A stretch of 64,000 bases of DNA, taken from the NCBI GenBank assembly GCA_902522865.1, contig CABYXC010000001.1:57693-121692 (forward strand). The letters run 5' to 3'. This document shows positions 28,529 through 36,829 of this stretch, in pieces; positions within the stretch are counted from its first letter, which is position 1; each line of letters begins with the position of its first letter. The notes beneath the pieces were generated by a model. The model did not search any database. It saw only the letters and a list, made by a program, of their open reading frames with translations, and was not told the DNA's origin. The DNA is from an uncultured Alphaproteobacteria bacterium (lineage in GTDB: Bacteria; Pseudomonadota; Alphaproteobacteria; HIMB59; GCA-002718135). Both the position numbers and the translations under genes were made by a program.

Positions 28529-29338
28529 ATGGCAAAAATTAAAATAGCAGTTGCAGGTTGTCTTGGCAGAATGGGTCAGGAAATATCGAAACAAATTTTA
28601 CAAAATAAAAATTTAGAATTTGTTGGTGGTTTTGAATACAAAAAACATAAAGATATAAACAAACCTTTAAACAAAGTTTCAAGTATACATTCTGCAAAAT
28701 TAGTTACAGCTAATGCAGCTCAGTTAATCAAAGAAGCAAATGTCATAATTGATTTTACAACACCTGAGTCCACTTTAGATAATCTTAAGATCGCTTCTGC
28801 AAATAATACAGCAGTTGTTATTGGTACAACCGGAATGACGGATGCACAAAAAAAGAAAGTAAAAAGTTATTCTAAAAAAATACCTATACTAATGTCGTCT
28901 AACATGAGTTTGGGTGTTAACTTACTATTTAACTTAGTAAAACAAACAGCATCAGCTCTAAAAGATACTGATTATGATATTGAAATTGCTGAGACTCACC
29001 ATAAACATAAAAAAGACGCCCCTTCTGGAACTGCATTATCTTTGGGTGATTATGCTGCTGAAGGTAGAAAAACTAAATTAAATAAATCAAAAGTTTTAGA
29101 TCGTACAAAAAAACTAACATCTAGAAAAAAAGGCGACATTGGTTTTTCTGTCACAAGAGGCGGTGAAATTGCAGGTGAGCACACAGTAAGTTTTATAGGA
29201 TCAAATGACAGAATAGATTTGGTGCATAAGGCTAATAACAGATCAATTTTTGTAACAGGCGCTATTGATGCTGCAGTATTTGTATCAAAGAAAAAAATGG
29301 GATTTTTTTCTATGAATGATTTGATTTCTTTAAAATAA
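28529..29338 (+). CDS. dapB: 4-hydroxy-tetrahydrodipicolinate reductase DapB
   Basis: DapB reduces the DapA product on the way to diaminopimelate and lysine. The 269-residue protein has the NAD(P)-binding AGCLGRMGQEI, the DFTTPEST and GTTGM loops, and the catalytic EIAETHHKHKKDAPSGTAL. It follows dnaJ by 41 bp; dnaJ-dapB adjacency is common in alphaproteobacteria. Confidence 0.96.
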   Translation: MAKIKIAVAGCLGRMGQEISKQILQNKNLEFVGGFEYKKHKDINKPLNKVSSIHSAKLVTANAAQLIKEANVIIDFTTPESTLDNLKIASANNTAVVIGTTGMTDAQKKKVKSYSKKIPILMSSNMSLGVNLLFNLVKQTASALKDTDYDIEIAETHHKHKKDAPSGTALSLGDYAAEGRKTKLNKSKVLDRTKKLTSRKKGDIGFSVTRGGEIAGEHTVSFIGSNDRIDLVHKANNRSIFVTGAIDAAVFVSKKKMGFFSMNDLISLK

Positions 29339-29358
29339 ATATCTTGAAATTTTAATGT

Positions 29359-30447
29359 ATGAGTAAAGATATTCCATACTTTCCTAATAGAGAAATTGAG
29401 GGCGGCTGGAGACTCATATCAGCTGATCACGCATCAGAATTACTAAATATTAATTTTAATTTAATTGAACTAGAAATAAAACGCCAACAATTGTTTTTTG
29501 GAAACCATCCTCAAAGCACAGTCATTATTAAAGATGGCTATTTAGTTTATGAAAATCATAGTTTCATGACATTGCCGCAAAGTCGTTTTGATATATGGTC
29601 TTGTACAAAATCATTCACTGGAATTGCATGGATGTTTTTATTAGAAGAAATAAAAAAAAATAAATCTAAAAAAAATTTAGATATAAATTTACAAACTCCT
29701 ATATATAATTTTCTTCCAAAAGATTTTATAAAAAACGACTCAAGAAAAAAAAATATAAATTTACACCATTTATTGTCTATGACTTCAGGTTTAAAAGGAG
29801 AAAATAATGATATTTATGGCTTAGTGACTGGACCTCAAAATGGTCCATTTGAATTTGCTATTGGAAAATGTGAGAATAGATATGGAAAGTCAGTCGATAT
29901 TTTATCTTCTGAACCTGGAAAACAATGGGGATATTCTGATCCAGCAGTAGCTTTACTTTCATTTGTTTTTTTTGAAATAACAAAAAAAAATATTCATGAA
30001 TATTTATATGAAAAACTTTTTAGAATAATTGGTATAGAGAACGCTAGTTGGGATATTCATGGCGGTGGAAATTTTTTAGGTCCATTTACCTCATCGCATG
30101 TTGGTCTTCACATTTCAGCCAGAGATTTATCACGCTTTGGATATTTCATGCTAAAAAAAGGACAATGGAATAACATTAATATATTATCTTCAGATTATAT
30201 AGACCGAGCAACTACAAAATCACAAAATTTAAATTCATCGTACGGATATCAATTTTGGATAAATTCAGACGGCCTTCGATGGCCATCTTTACCAAGAGAC
30301 ACTTATGCTTTGGAAGGATACAACTCTAATAGATGTTATATTATACCATCTTATGATTTAATAATAACGAGAATTGGATCTGGGCCATCAGAATGGAATG
30401 AACAAAATTTTGTAAATAATATTTTTAAAAGTTTTAAAAAAAATTAA
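29359..30447 (+). CDS. Beta-lactamase-family serine hydrolase
   Basis: The 362-residue protein belongs to the class C beta-lactamase/esterase family. The nucleophile motif SxxK is SCTK (about residue 76), and YSDPAVALLS is the likely second motif, with Tyr in the YxN position. Late motifs include SRFDIWS and GYNSNRCYIIP. No signal peptide is visible, which argues for a cytoplasmic esterase or peptidase rather than a secreted beta-lactamase. The physiological substrate is unknown. It converges on the DUF2244 gene with a 4-bp overlap. Confidence 0.8.
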   Translation: MSKDIPYFPNREIEGGWRLISADHASELLNINFNLIELEIKRQQLFFGNHPQSTVIIKDGYLVYENHSFMTLPQSRFDIWSCTKSFTGIAWMFLLEEIKKNKSKKNLDINLQTPIYNFLPKDFIKNDSRKKNINLHHLLSMTSGLKGENNDIYGLVTGPQNGPFEFAIGKCENRYGKSVDILSSEPGKQWGYSDPAVALLSFVFFEITKKNIHEYLYEKLFRIIGIENASWDIHGGGNFLGPFTSSHVGLHISARDLSRFGYFMLKKGQWNNINILSSDYIDRATTKSQNLNSSYGYQFWINSDGLRWPSLPRDTYALEGYNSNRCYIIPSYDLIITRIGSGPSEWNEQNFVNNIFKSFKKN

Positions 30448-30890
30448 TATAAATTTAATTGTTTTTTAATTCTTAAATATAAACCCTCTTTTAAATCAGC
30501 ATGCAAGAAACTTGCAACTTCAGTTTCTTTATCTGATTCTCTTATTGATAACTTGGAGGTGTTTTTAAATTTTGTAAAAAAAACTTTAGACCAATAAGTG
30601 CTGAATTTAGATGAATGTAAAAGTTTATCACCTTTATATTTTCTTATAGATATTTCTTTTTGATTAATGTTAATTTCATCCTTAATATTCTTTTCTTTGA
30701 AATATAAACGGATTAAATAAAAAATAATCAGATATTCAAGTCCAAGAAATATAGATACAGGCCATGCACCTTGTACAATAAGAAAAATAGAGAATAATGA
30801 AATCCAACTTATAAAAATAATTCCTAAAATTAAAAAGACTGATTTAGAACAGCTTTGATAAGGTCTTATATTTTCATTCATTGAATTCAT
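30444..30890 (-). CDS. DUF2244 membrane protein
   Basis: The protein has two membrane helices (about residues 14-58), with GAWPVSIFLGLEYLIIFYLIR matching the conserved core of DUF2244, followed by a cytoplasmic beta-rich domain. I prefer the ATG at 30890 (148 residues, MNSMNENIRPYQ). An upstream ATG at 30941 would add 17 residues that do not look like the family. The function is unknown. Confidence 0.78.
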   Translation of the reverse strand: MNSMNENIRPYQSCSKSVFLILGIIFISWISLFSIFLIVQGAWPVSIFLGLEYLIIFYLIRLYFKEKNIKDEININQKEISIRKYKGDKLLHSSKFSTYWSKVFFTKFKNTSKLSIRESDKETEVASFLHADLKEGLYLRIKKQLNLY

Positions 30891-31006
30891 ATTTTTACAA
30901 TAATATAAAAAAACCTTTGTGATAAAGAGACATATGTGCACAGATATTAAATCGATAATTTGTATCTTATTATCAATTTATAACTGCTTCCAAATCCTAA
31001 AAAAAG

Positions 31007-31043
31007 GCTAAATTCCTTTGATCTCTTGCTAATTTAGTAAGGA
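31007..31043 (+). promoter_or_regulatory. Possible alternative stems in the pyc leader
   Basis: CTAAATT (31007-31013) can pair with AATTTAG (31030-31036), or overlapping TTCCTT (31012-31017) can pair with AAGGAA (31038-31043). The two pairings share bases on the left arm, so they compete. This could be a leader switch or chance; there is no matching known riboswitch. Confidence 0.25.
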
Positions 31044-31102
31044 ACATATAGATGCATCCCCGAAAAAATATTAAGTAATAACCCTTATTTAATGGTGGCT
31101 TG

Positions 31103-34100
31103 ATGAAAAAGATTAGTAAAATTTTAGCAGCAAATAGAAGTGAAATTGCTATTAGAATTTTCAGAGCTGCAGAAGAGTCTGGTATTAAAACAGCTGCTAT
31201 TTATTCTAAAGAAGATCGTTTTGCTATTCACCGATTTAAAACAGATGAAAGTTATTTAGTTGGTGAGGGCAAAGGTCCAATTCAAGCATATTTGGACATA
31301 GACTCGATTATCAAAATTGCAAAAGATGCAAAGGTTGATGCTATCCATCCAGGTTATGGATTTTTATCTGAGAGCCCTGAACTAGCTGAGCAGTGTGAAA
31401 AAAATGACATAACATTTATTGGACCTAGTAAAGAAATACTAAAAAGATTTGGAAATAAAACTGAAGCTAAAAAAGTTGCGGAAGAAGCAAAGGTAGGTAC
31501 CGTTCCGTCTGTTCTTGTAACAAAAGAAAATTTAAAAAGTGTTGAAAAAGAGGTTGAGAAAATTGGTTACCCAGTAATTGTTAAAGCTAGTTGGGGTGGC
31601 GGTGGTCGAGGAATGCGTGTTGTTAGATCAAGCAATGAATTAATAGATCAAATTACAACTGCTCAAAGTGAGTCACTTAAAGCTTTTGGAAAAGATGAAG
31701 TATTTATAGAAAAATTTTTAGAAGATGCTGCGCACATTGAAGTTCAAATTTTAGGTGACAGACACGGAAATATTATACATCTTTTTGAAAGAGATTGTTC
31801 TCTTCAAAGAAGGCATCAAAAGATTATTGAAAGAGCACCTGCACATTTTCTTGAAAATAAAACTCGAGAAGAAATTTGTAACGCTGCTATTAAAATTGCA
31901 AAACAAGTTAAATACTTTGGCGCAGGAACTGTTGAATTTTTGTTTGATAAAAAGTCTAGTGAATTTTATTTCATTGAAGTTAACCCAAGAATTCAAGTTG
32001 AACACACAGTAACTGAAGAAGTAACTGGTATTGATATTGTAAAAGCCCAAATTAAAATTGCAGAAGGTGAAAAAATCGGCAGTCATCCAGCACTTCCTAA
32101 ACAAGAAGACATTCATCTAAACGGATTTGCGATTCAGTGTAGAGTTACAACCGAAGATCCACTTAATAATTTTATGCCAGATTATGGGAAGATAATGACT
32201 TACAGATCTGCTGCTGGTTTTGGAGTGAGGTTAGATGCAGCAAATGCATCAGCCGGTTCTATAATTACACCTTATTATGATTCTTTACTTGTAAAAGTAA
32301 CAACTTGGGCAAAGCATCAAGACGACTGTATTAAAAGAATGGATAGGGCTTTGAGAGAATTTAGAATTAGAGGCGTTAAAACAAATTTAGTATTTCTTGA
32401 GTCTCTTATAAACAACAAAGATTTCCTTGAAGGAAACTATAATACAAATTTTGTTGATACTAAAAAAGAGCTCTATACCTATAATCCGCAAAAAGATCGA
32501 GCATCAAAAATTGTATCTTATCTTGGAAATATAATCGTAAATGGACACAATGATATATCTGGAAGAGTCAGTAGTAATTCGACTGTAGAAGTTCAAATTC
32601 CTATTTCAAATATTAAAAGTGAAAAAAACAATTATGTAAAAGATTTACAAACTTTAGGCCCTGAAACATTTGCAAAAAAAATAAAAAAAACACCTTACAC
32701 TCTAATTACTGACACAACGATGCGTGATGCACACCAATCGCTTCTTGCTACAAGAATGAGAACTGATGATATTGTTAACATAGCTGAATATTATAGTGAA
32801 AATCTGAGCAATTTATTCTCATTAGAATGTTGGGGCGGTGCAACCTTCGATACATCGATGCGTTTTTTAAAAGAGGATCCTTGGGATAGATTAGCAAGAT
32901 TAAACAAAAGGGCGCCTAATCTTCTTAAACAAATGCTTTTTAGAGGATCTAATGCTGTTGGATATAAAAATTATCCCGATAACGTTGTTAAACATTTTAT
33001 TCAACAATCAGCAGAAGCTGGAATTGATGTATTCCGAGTTTTTGATTCATTAAACCTAATTGATAATATGCGTGTTGCAATTGATGAAGTACGCAATCAA
33101 AATAAAATTTGTGAAGGAACTATCTGTTATACAAATGATGTAACTGATCCAAATGAGAAAAAATATACATTAAAATATTATATTGATCTTGTTAAAGATT
33201 TAGAGAAAGCAGGAGCACATATTATCGCTATTAAAGATATGGCGGGATTAGCAAAACCTAATGCTATAAAAAAATTAGTTAATGAAATCAAACAAACAAC
33301 TGATCTTCCAATTCATTTTCATACTCACGATACATCTGGTACTTCGTCAGCTTCAGTTCTAGCTGCTATAGAAGAAAAGGTAGATATCGTGGATCTTGCA
33401 ATTGACTCGATGAGTGGATTAACATCACAACCTGCACTTGGATCAATCGTATCTATAATGAAACAAAATCATCAAGACCCAAAACTTGATGAAGAGGCTA
33501 TAAGAACACTATCTTTATATTGGGAACAAGTTCGTCAAAATTATCATGCATTCGAAACTGATTTCAAAGGTGGTAGTTCTGATGTGTATCTTCACCAAAT
33601 GCCTGGTGGTCAGTTTACAAATTTAAAAGAACAAGCGAGATCTTTGGGAATTACAACTGATAAGTGGGGAATGGTTGCTAAAAAATATGCAGAGGTAAAT
33701 CAACTTTTTGGTGATATTGTTAAAGTTACACCTTCTTCTAAAATTGTAGGCGATATGGCGCTCTATATGATCGCTAATGATTTATCTAAAGAAGATGTGT
33801 TAGACCCAAAAAAAGAAATTTCTTTTCCTGCATCAGTCATCGAATTTTTTAAAGGGGAGATTGGTATACCTCAAGGAGGCTTTCCAAAAGAACTACAAAA
33901 GAAAGTTCTTGGTGATACTAAACCTTTAACAAAAAGACCTGGGGAAATTTTAGAATCAGTTGATTTAGATAAAGAAGCCAAAAATTTAGAAGATGAAATA
34001 GGGATGAAAATTAATCAAACACATCTAGCGTCTTACCTAATGTATCCAAAAGTTTTTAAAGATTATGTTGATCACTTTAAGGAGTTTAGTGATACATCAA

Positions 34101-34543
34101 TTCTTTCAACAGAATTATTTTTTTATGGTCCTCAACAAGATAAAGAATATACGATAGAAATTGATAAAGGAAAAAACCTTATCTTAAGATATTTAGCGAA
34201 AAGTGAAGTTAATAGTAATGGAAAGTGCTCCGTGTTTTTTGAAATTAACGGACAACCAAGAACGATAGATATAGAAAATAAAGAATTTTCAAAAAATATA
34301 ACACAAAAAGCTAAAGCAGATGATAATAATTTGGATCATGTCGGATCTCCTTTGCCAGGCCAAGTTGCCAAAATATTTGTTCAATCAGGTAGTAAGGTGA
34401 TTAAAGGTGATAAGTTACTAGTCATCGAGGCTATGAAAATGGAAACTACAATAAACGCTGATAAAAGTGGAACAATCAAATCAATTAATGTTGCAACTGG
34501 TGATAATGTGGAAACCAAAGATTTGCTTGTTGAAATTAGCTAG
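31103..34543 (+). CDS. pyc: Pyruvate carboxylase
   Basis: PYC carboxylates pyruvate to oxaloacetate using ATP, bicarbonate and biotin, refilling the TCA cycle. The 1146 residues contain the biotin carboxylase (ILAANRSEIAIRIFRA, KIIERAPAH, EVNPRIQVEHTVTEE), the carboxyltransferase (DTTMRDAHQSLLATRMR, FHTHDTSGT) and the biotin carrier with the target Lys in EAMKMET near the C-terminus. The order and length are those of the single-chain alpha4 enzyme. ATG 31103 is preferred over TTG 31100. It converges on the lipoprotein gene with an 8-bp overlap. Confidence 0.97.
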   Translation: MKKISKILAANRSEIAIRIFRAAEESGIKTAAIYSKEDRFAIHRFKTDESYLVGEGKGPIQAYLDIDSIIKIAKDAKVDAIHPGYGFLSESPELAEQCEKNDITFIGPSKEILKRFGNKTEAKKVAEEAKVGTVPSVLVTKENLKSVEKEVEKIGYPVIVKASWGGGGRGMRVVRSSNELIDQITTAQSESLKAFGKDEVFIEKFLEDAAHIEVQILGDRHGNIIHLFERDCSLQRRHQKIIERAPAHFLENKTREEICNAAIKIAKQVKYFGAGTVEFLFDKKSSEFYFIEVNPRIQVEHTVTEEVTGIDIVKAQIKIAEGEKIGSHPALPKQEDIHLNGFAIQCRVTTEDPLNNFMPDYGKIMTYRSAAGFGVRLDAANASAGSIITPYYDSLLVKVTTWAKHQDDCIKRMDRALREFRIRGVKTNLVFLESLINNKDFLEGNYNTNFVDTKKELYTYNPQKDRASKIVSYLGNIIVNGHNDISGRVSSNSTVEVQIPISNIKSEKNNYVKDLQTLGPETFAKKIKKTPYTLITDTTMRDAHQSLLATRMRTDDIVNIAEYYSENLSNLFSLECWGGATFDTSMRFLKEDPWDRLARLNKRAPNLLKQMLFRGSNAVGYKNYPDNVVKHFIQQSAEAGIDVFRVFDSLNLIDNMRVAIDEVRNQNKICEGTICYTNDVTDPNEKKYTLKYYIDLVKDLEKAGAHIIAIKDMAGLAKPNAIKKLVNEIKQTTDLPIHFHTHDTSGTSSASVLAAIEEKVDIVDLAIDSMSGLTSQPALGSIVSIMKQNHQDPKLDEEAIRTLSLYWEQVRQNYHAFETDFKGGSSDVYLHQMPGGQFTNLKEQARSLGITTDKWGMVAKKYAEVNQLFGDIVKVTPSSKIVGDMALYMIANDLSKEDVLDPKKEISFPASVIEFFKGEIGIPQGGFPKELQKKVLGDTKPLTKRPGEILESVDLDKEAKNLEDEIGMKINQTHLASYLMYPKVFKDYVDHFKEFSDTSILSTELFFYGPQQDKEYTIEIDKGKNLILRYLAKSEVNSNGKCSVFFEINGQPRTIDIENKEFSKNITQKAKADDNNLDHVGSPLPGQVAKIFVQSGSKVIKGDKLLVIEAMKMETTINADKSGTIKSINVATGDNVETKDLLVEIS

Positions 34544-35021
34544 TAAAGTCGTATTCTTTATAACATTCTTCTATCGAGCTCTTTGTATTTATAAGTTCTC
34601 CTAAAGAGTCTCGAAATTCAAAATATTCTACTCTCTTAATATTAGAGTTTATATTAAAGAAGATAAACAACCTACATGAACTACTATCATATCGCATCAT
34701 ATGCACCGAGCCATCAGATCGTGCTAAATTAGGTTGTCCCAGTTTTTTTTTAATCTCAGCAAGTTGTTTTCCCATCAAATTTATTTCTGCGATTTTTTGC
34801 TGCTCCTTAACTATAGTTTTTTCCTCTTCTTTTTCTTCAGTGATAATTTGTTGTTCTTCAACAATAGTTTTATCTTCAATAATTTCTGGTTCTTTTTTTG
34901 TAGTAGTTTCTTCAACTTTATCTTTTACTACCGCCCCAACTTTAACGACTTCTTTTCCAACCTCAATAGTCGTACAGCTAGATAAAAACACTAATGTTAA
35001 AAAATAAATTGATAACCGCAT
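34536..35021 (-). CDS. Lipoprotein with acidic coiled linker
   Basis: A short signal peptide with lipobox LSSC (Cys about residue 16) is followed by a Glu/Lys/Thr/Ile-rich repeat region to about residue 80 and a C-terminal domain with LGQPNLARSDG...RYDSSSCRLFIFF. The C-terminal part resembles small outer-membrane-associated proteins of alphaproteobacteria with a cysteine pair; no firm family can be named. The linker would let the domain extend from the membrane. It is divergent from upp, with 35 bp between start codons. Confidence 0.7.
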   Translation of the reverse strand: MRLSIYFLTLVFLSSCTTIEVGKEVVKVGAVVKDKVEETTTKKEPEIIEDKTIVEEQQIITEEKEEEKTIVKEQQKIAEINLMGKQLAEIKKKLGQPNLARSDGSVHMMRYDSSSCRLFIFFNINSNIKRVEYFEFRDSLGELINTKSSIEECYKEYDFTS

Positions 35022-35056
35022 TGCTCTTAGTGGGATTTCTATATATGTAATCGCAT

Positions 35057-35677
35057 ATGATTACAGTAATTAAATCACCATTCGTTCAATACAAATTAAC
35101 TATTTTACGAAATAAAAAAACATCAAATACTGTTTTTAGACAAACTATGAATGAAATAAGCTACCTCATTGCTTCTGATGTTCTTCAATATGTTCCATTT
35201 AAAAAACAAACAATTGAAACACCTCTTAAAAAAATGAGTGGTACAGCCTTGGGTCAACCCATAATTTTGGTTCCAATATTACGTGCCGGTTTAGGTTTAC
35301 TTGAGGGGTTTGCAAAATTTTTACCGGAAGCTGAAAAAGGTCACATAGGTTTATACCGCGACGAACAAACTTATGAACCAGTAGAATACCTCTTTAAGCT
35401 TCCAAGAGTCAAAAATAAAAAAGTGTTAATCCTAGACCCAATGTTAGCAACAGGCAATTCATCAATTGCAGCTATCAACCTTATTAAAAACAAAGGCGTT
35501 AATATTAAAGATATATTTTTGGTGTCTTTGCTAGCTGCTCCTGAAGGTATAAAAAATATCCAAAAAAAGCAAAAAGGCATTCATATATTTACATGTAATA
35601 TCGATGCGAAGTTGAATAAAAATAAGTTCATTGTACCGGGCTTAGGTGACGCAGGCGATAGGTATATGGGTACTTGA
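35057..35677 (+). CDS. upp: Uracil phosphoribosyltransferase
   Basis: UPP converts uracil and PRPP to UMP. The 206-residue protein has ILVPILRAGLG, YRDEQTYEPVEYLFKLP, the PRPP-binding loop LDPMLATGNSS and the C-terminal uracil-binding GLGDAGDRYMGT. It lies directly upstream of a nucleoside-type ABC transporter, which fits salvage of imported nucleosides and bases. Confidence 0.97.
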   Translation: MITVIKSPFVQYKLTILRNKKTSNTVFRQTMNEISYLIASDVLQYVPFKKQTIETPLKKMSGTALGQPIILVPILRAGLGLLEGFAKFLPEAEKGHIGLYRDEQTYEPVEYLFKLPRVKNKKVLILDPMLATGNSSIAAINLIKNKGVNIKDIFLVSLLAAPEGIKNIQKKQKGIHIFTCNIDAKLNKNKFIVPGLGDAGDRYMGT

Positions 35678-35679
35678 AG

Positions 35680-35712
35680 TTATCCATAAAAAATCCTATT
35701 ATTTATCCATAA
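35680..35712. repeat. Paired 10-bp direct repeats before the transporter operon
   Basis: TTATCCATAA occurs at 35680-35689 and again at 35703-35712, 23 bp apart (about two helical turns), between upp and the BMP gene. It could be a dimeric regulator's operator. The repeat is one mismatch from a DnaA box, so that is an alternative reading. Confidence 0.45.
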
Positions 35713-35794
35713 TCTCATTTTTTAATGCATTTTTTTATCAAGAAAATGTTATCAATGGGATATCTATAATTCATATTTAAGGGGGATTTTTGGT

Positions 35795-36772
35795 ATGAAG
35801 AAAATTTTAAGTATTTTTTCGGTTTCTTTCGCTCTTGTCTTCTCTTCAAGTGCGTTCGCAAACACAATAGGAGTTGTTTATGACTCTGGTGGAAAATTTG
35901 ACAAATCATTTAACGAGTTAGCATTCAATACAGCTGAGAGAGTTGTTAATGAACTTGGCTGGGGTATGATTGAGTTTGAATCTGCAAACGACAATCAGAT
36001 CGAGCAAGGTATGCGTAAGATTGCTGATAGAGGAGCAACAATGATCGTAGGAATGGGATTTGCTCAAGCTGATGCAGTTGCAGCAGTTTCAGCCGATTAC
36101 CCAGATATAAAATTTGTTGCAGTTGATGTTTGTTGGTTAGATGATCCAAACAATAATATTTATCAAGCTTGTTACAAAGAACATGAAGGTTCTTTCTTAG
36201 TTGGAATGATGGCTGCTATGGCATCTAAAAGTGGAACAATAGGTTTCGTTGGTGGAATGGATATTCCTCTGATTAGAAAATTCCAAGGTGGTTATGAGCA
36301 AGGTGCACAATATGTAAATCCAGATATAACTGTTTTAGCTAATATGACTGGAACTACAAACGAGGCATGGAACAACCCAACAAAAGGTGCAGAATTAACA
36401 AAAGCTCAAATTGATGGCGGTGCTGATGTTGTATACCAAGCTGCTGGTGGAACAGGTATTGGTGTTCTTCAAGCTGCAGCTGATGCAGGCATTATGGGTA
36501 TTGGAGTTGACTCTAATCAAAACTGGATGCACCCAGGTAACATGTTAACATCAATGTTGAAGAGATTAGATCTAACAATCTTTGAACAAGCTAAAAATGT
36601 TGAGTCAGGCAGATTTGAATCTGGCATAAACATTCTTGGTCTTTCAGAAGGAATGGTTGGTTATGCAACTGAAGATGGAATGGTAACATCTGAAATGGCT
36701 GCTGCCGCAGATGCTGCTGCTGCAGACATTGCGAGTGGTGCTCTAGTTGTTGCTGACTGGTCACAAGAGTAG
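35795..36772 (+). CDS. BMP-family nucleoside-binding protein
   Basis: The 325-residue protein has an Ala-X-Ala type signal peptide (FALVFSSSAFA, cleavage near residue 22) and then a PnrA/BmpA-like periplasmic-binding fold (IGVVYDSGGKFDKSFNELAF, GFVGGMDIPLIRKFQGGYEQG, GADVVYQAAGGTGIGVLQAA). It is not a lipoprotein here. BMP proteins studied elsewhere bind purine nucleosides. It is followed by a double ABC ATPase and two permeases. A strong AAGGGGGA Shine-Dalgarno precedes it. Confidence 0.92.
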   Translation: MKKILSIFSVSFALVFSSSAFANTIGVVYDSGGKFDKSFNELAFNTAERVVNELGWGMIEFESANDNQIEQGMRKIADRGATMIVGMGFAQADAVAAVSADYPDIKFVAVDVCWLDDPNNNIYQACYKEHEGSFLVGMMAAMASKSGTIGFVGGMDIPLIRKFQGGYEQGAQYVNPDITVLANMTGTTNEAWNNPTKGAELTKAQIDGGADVVYQAAGGTGIGVLQAAADAGIMGIGVDSNQNWMHPGNMLTSMLKRLDLTIFEQAKNVESGRFESGINILGLSEGMVGYATEDGMVTSEMAAAADAAAADIASGALVVADWSQE

Positions 36773-36790
36773 ATACTAAAATAAATATTT

Positions 36791-36829
36791 GGTGAGACCA
36801 AAGATTAATAAATAATTTATGGTCTCACC
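36791..36829 (+). promoter_or_regulatory. Hairpin covering the start codon of the transporter ATPase
   Basis: GGTGAGACCA (36791-36800) is the exact reverse complement of TGGTCTCACC (36820-36829), with a 19-nt AT-rich loop. The right arm includes bases of the ATG at 36819-36821. No Shine-Dalgarno is visible. It would protect the binding-protein mRNA and limit translation of the ATPase. Confidence 0.65.

Noticed and set aside
34734..34985. Phe-rich open frame antisense to the lipoprotein gene
   Set aside because: It is a mirror of the Glu/Lys-rich linker codons (GAA/AAA read as TTC/TTT).
35678..35794. Purine riboswitch before the nucleoside transporter
   Set aside because: The conserved three-stem core and loop sequences are not present; only direct repeats are seen.
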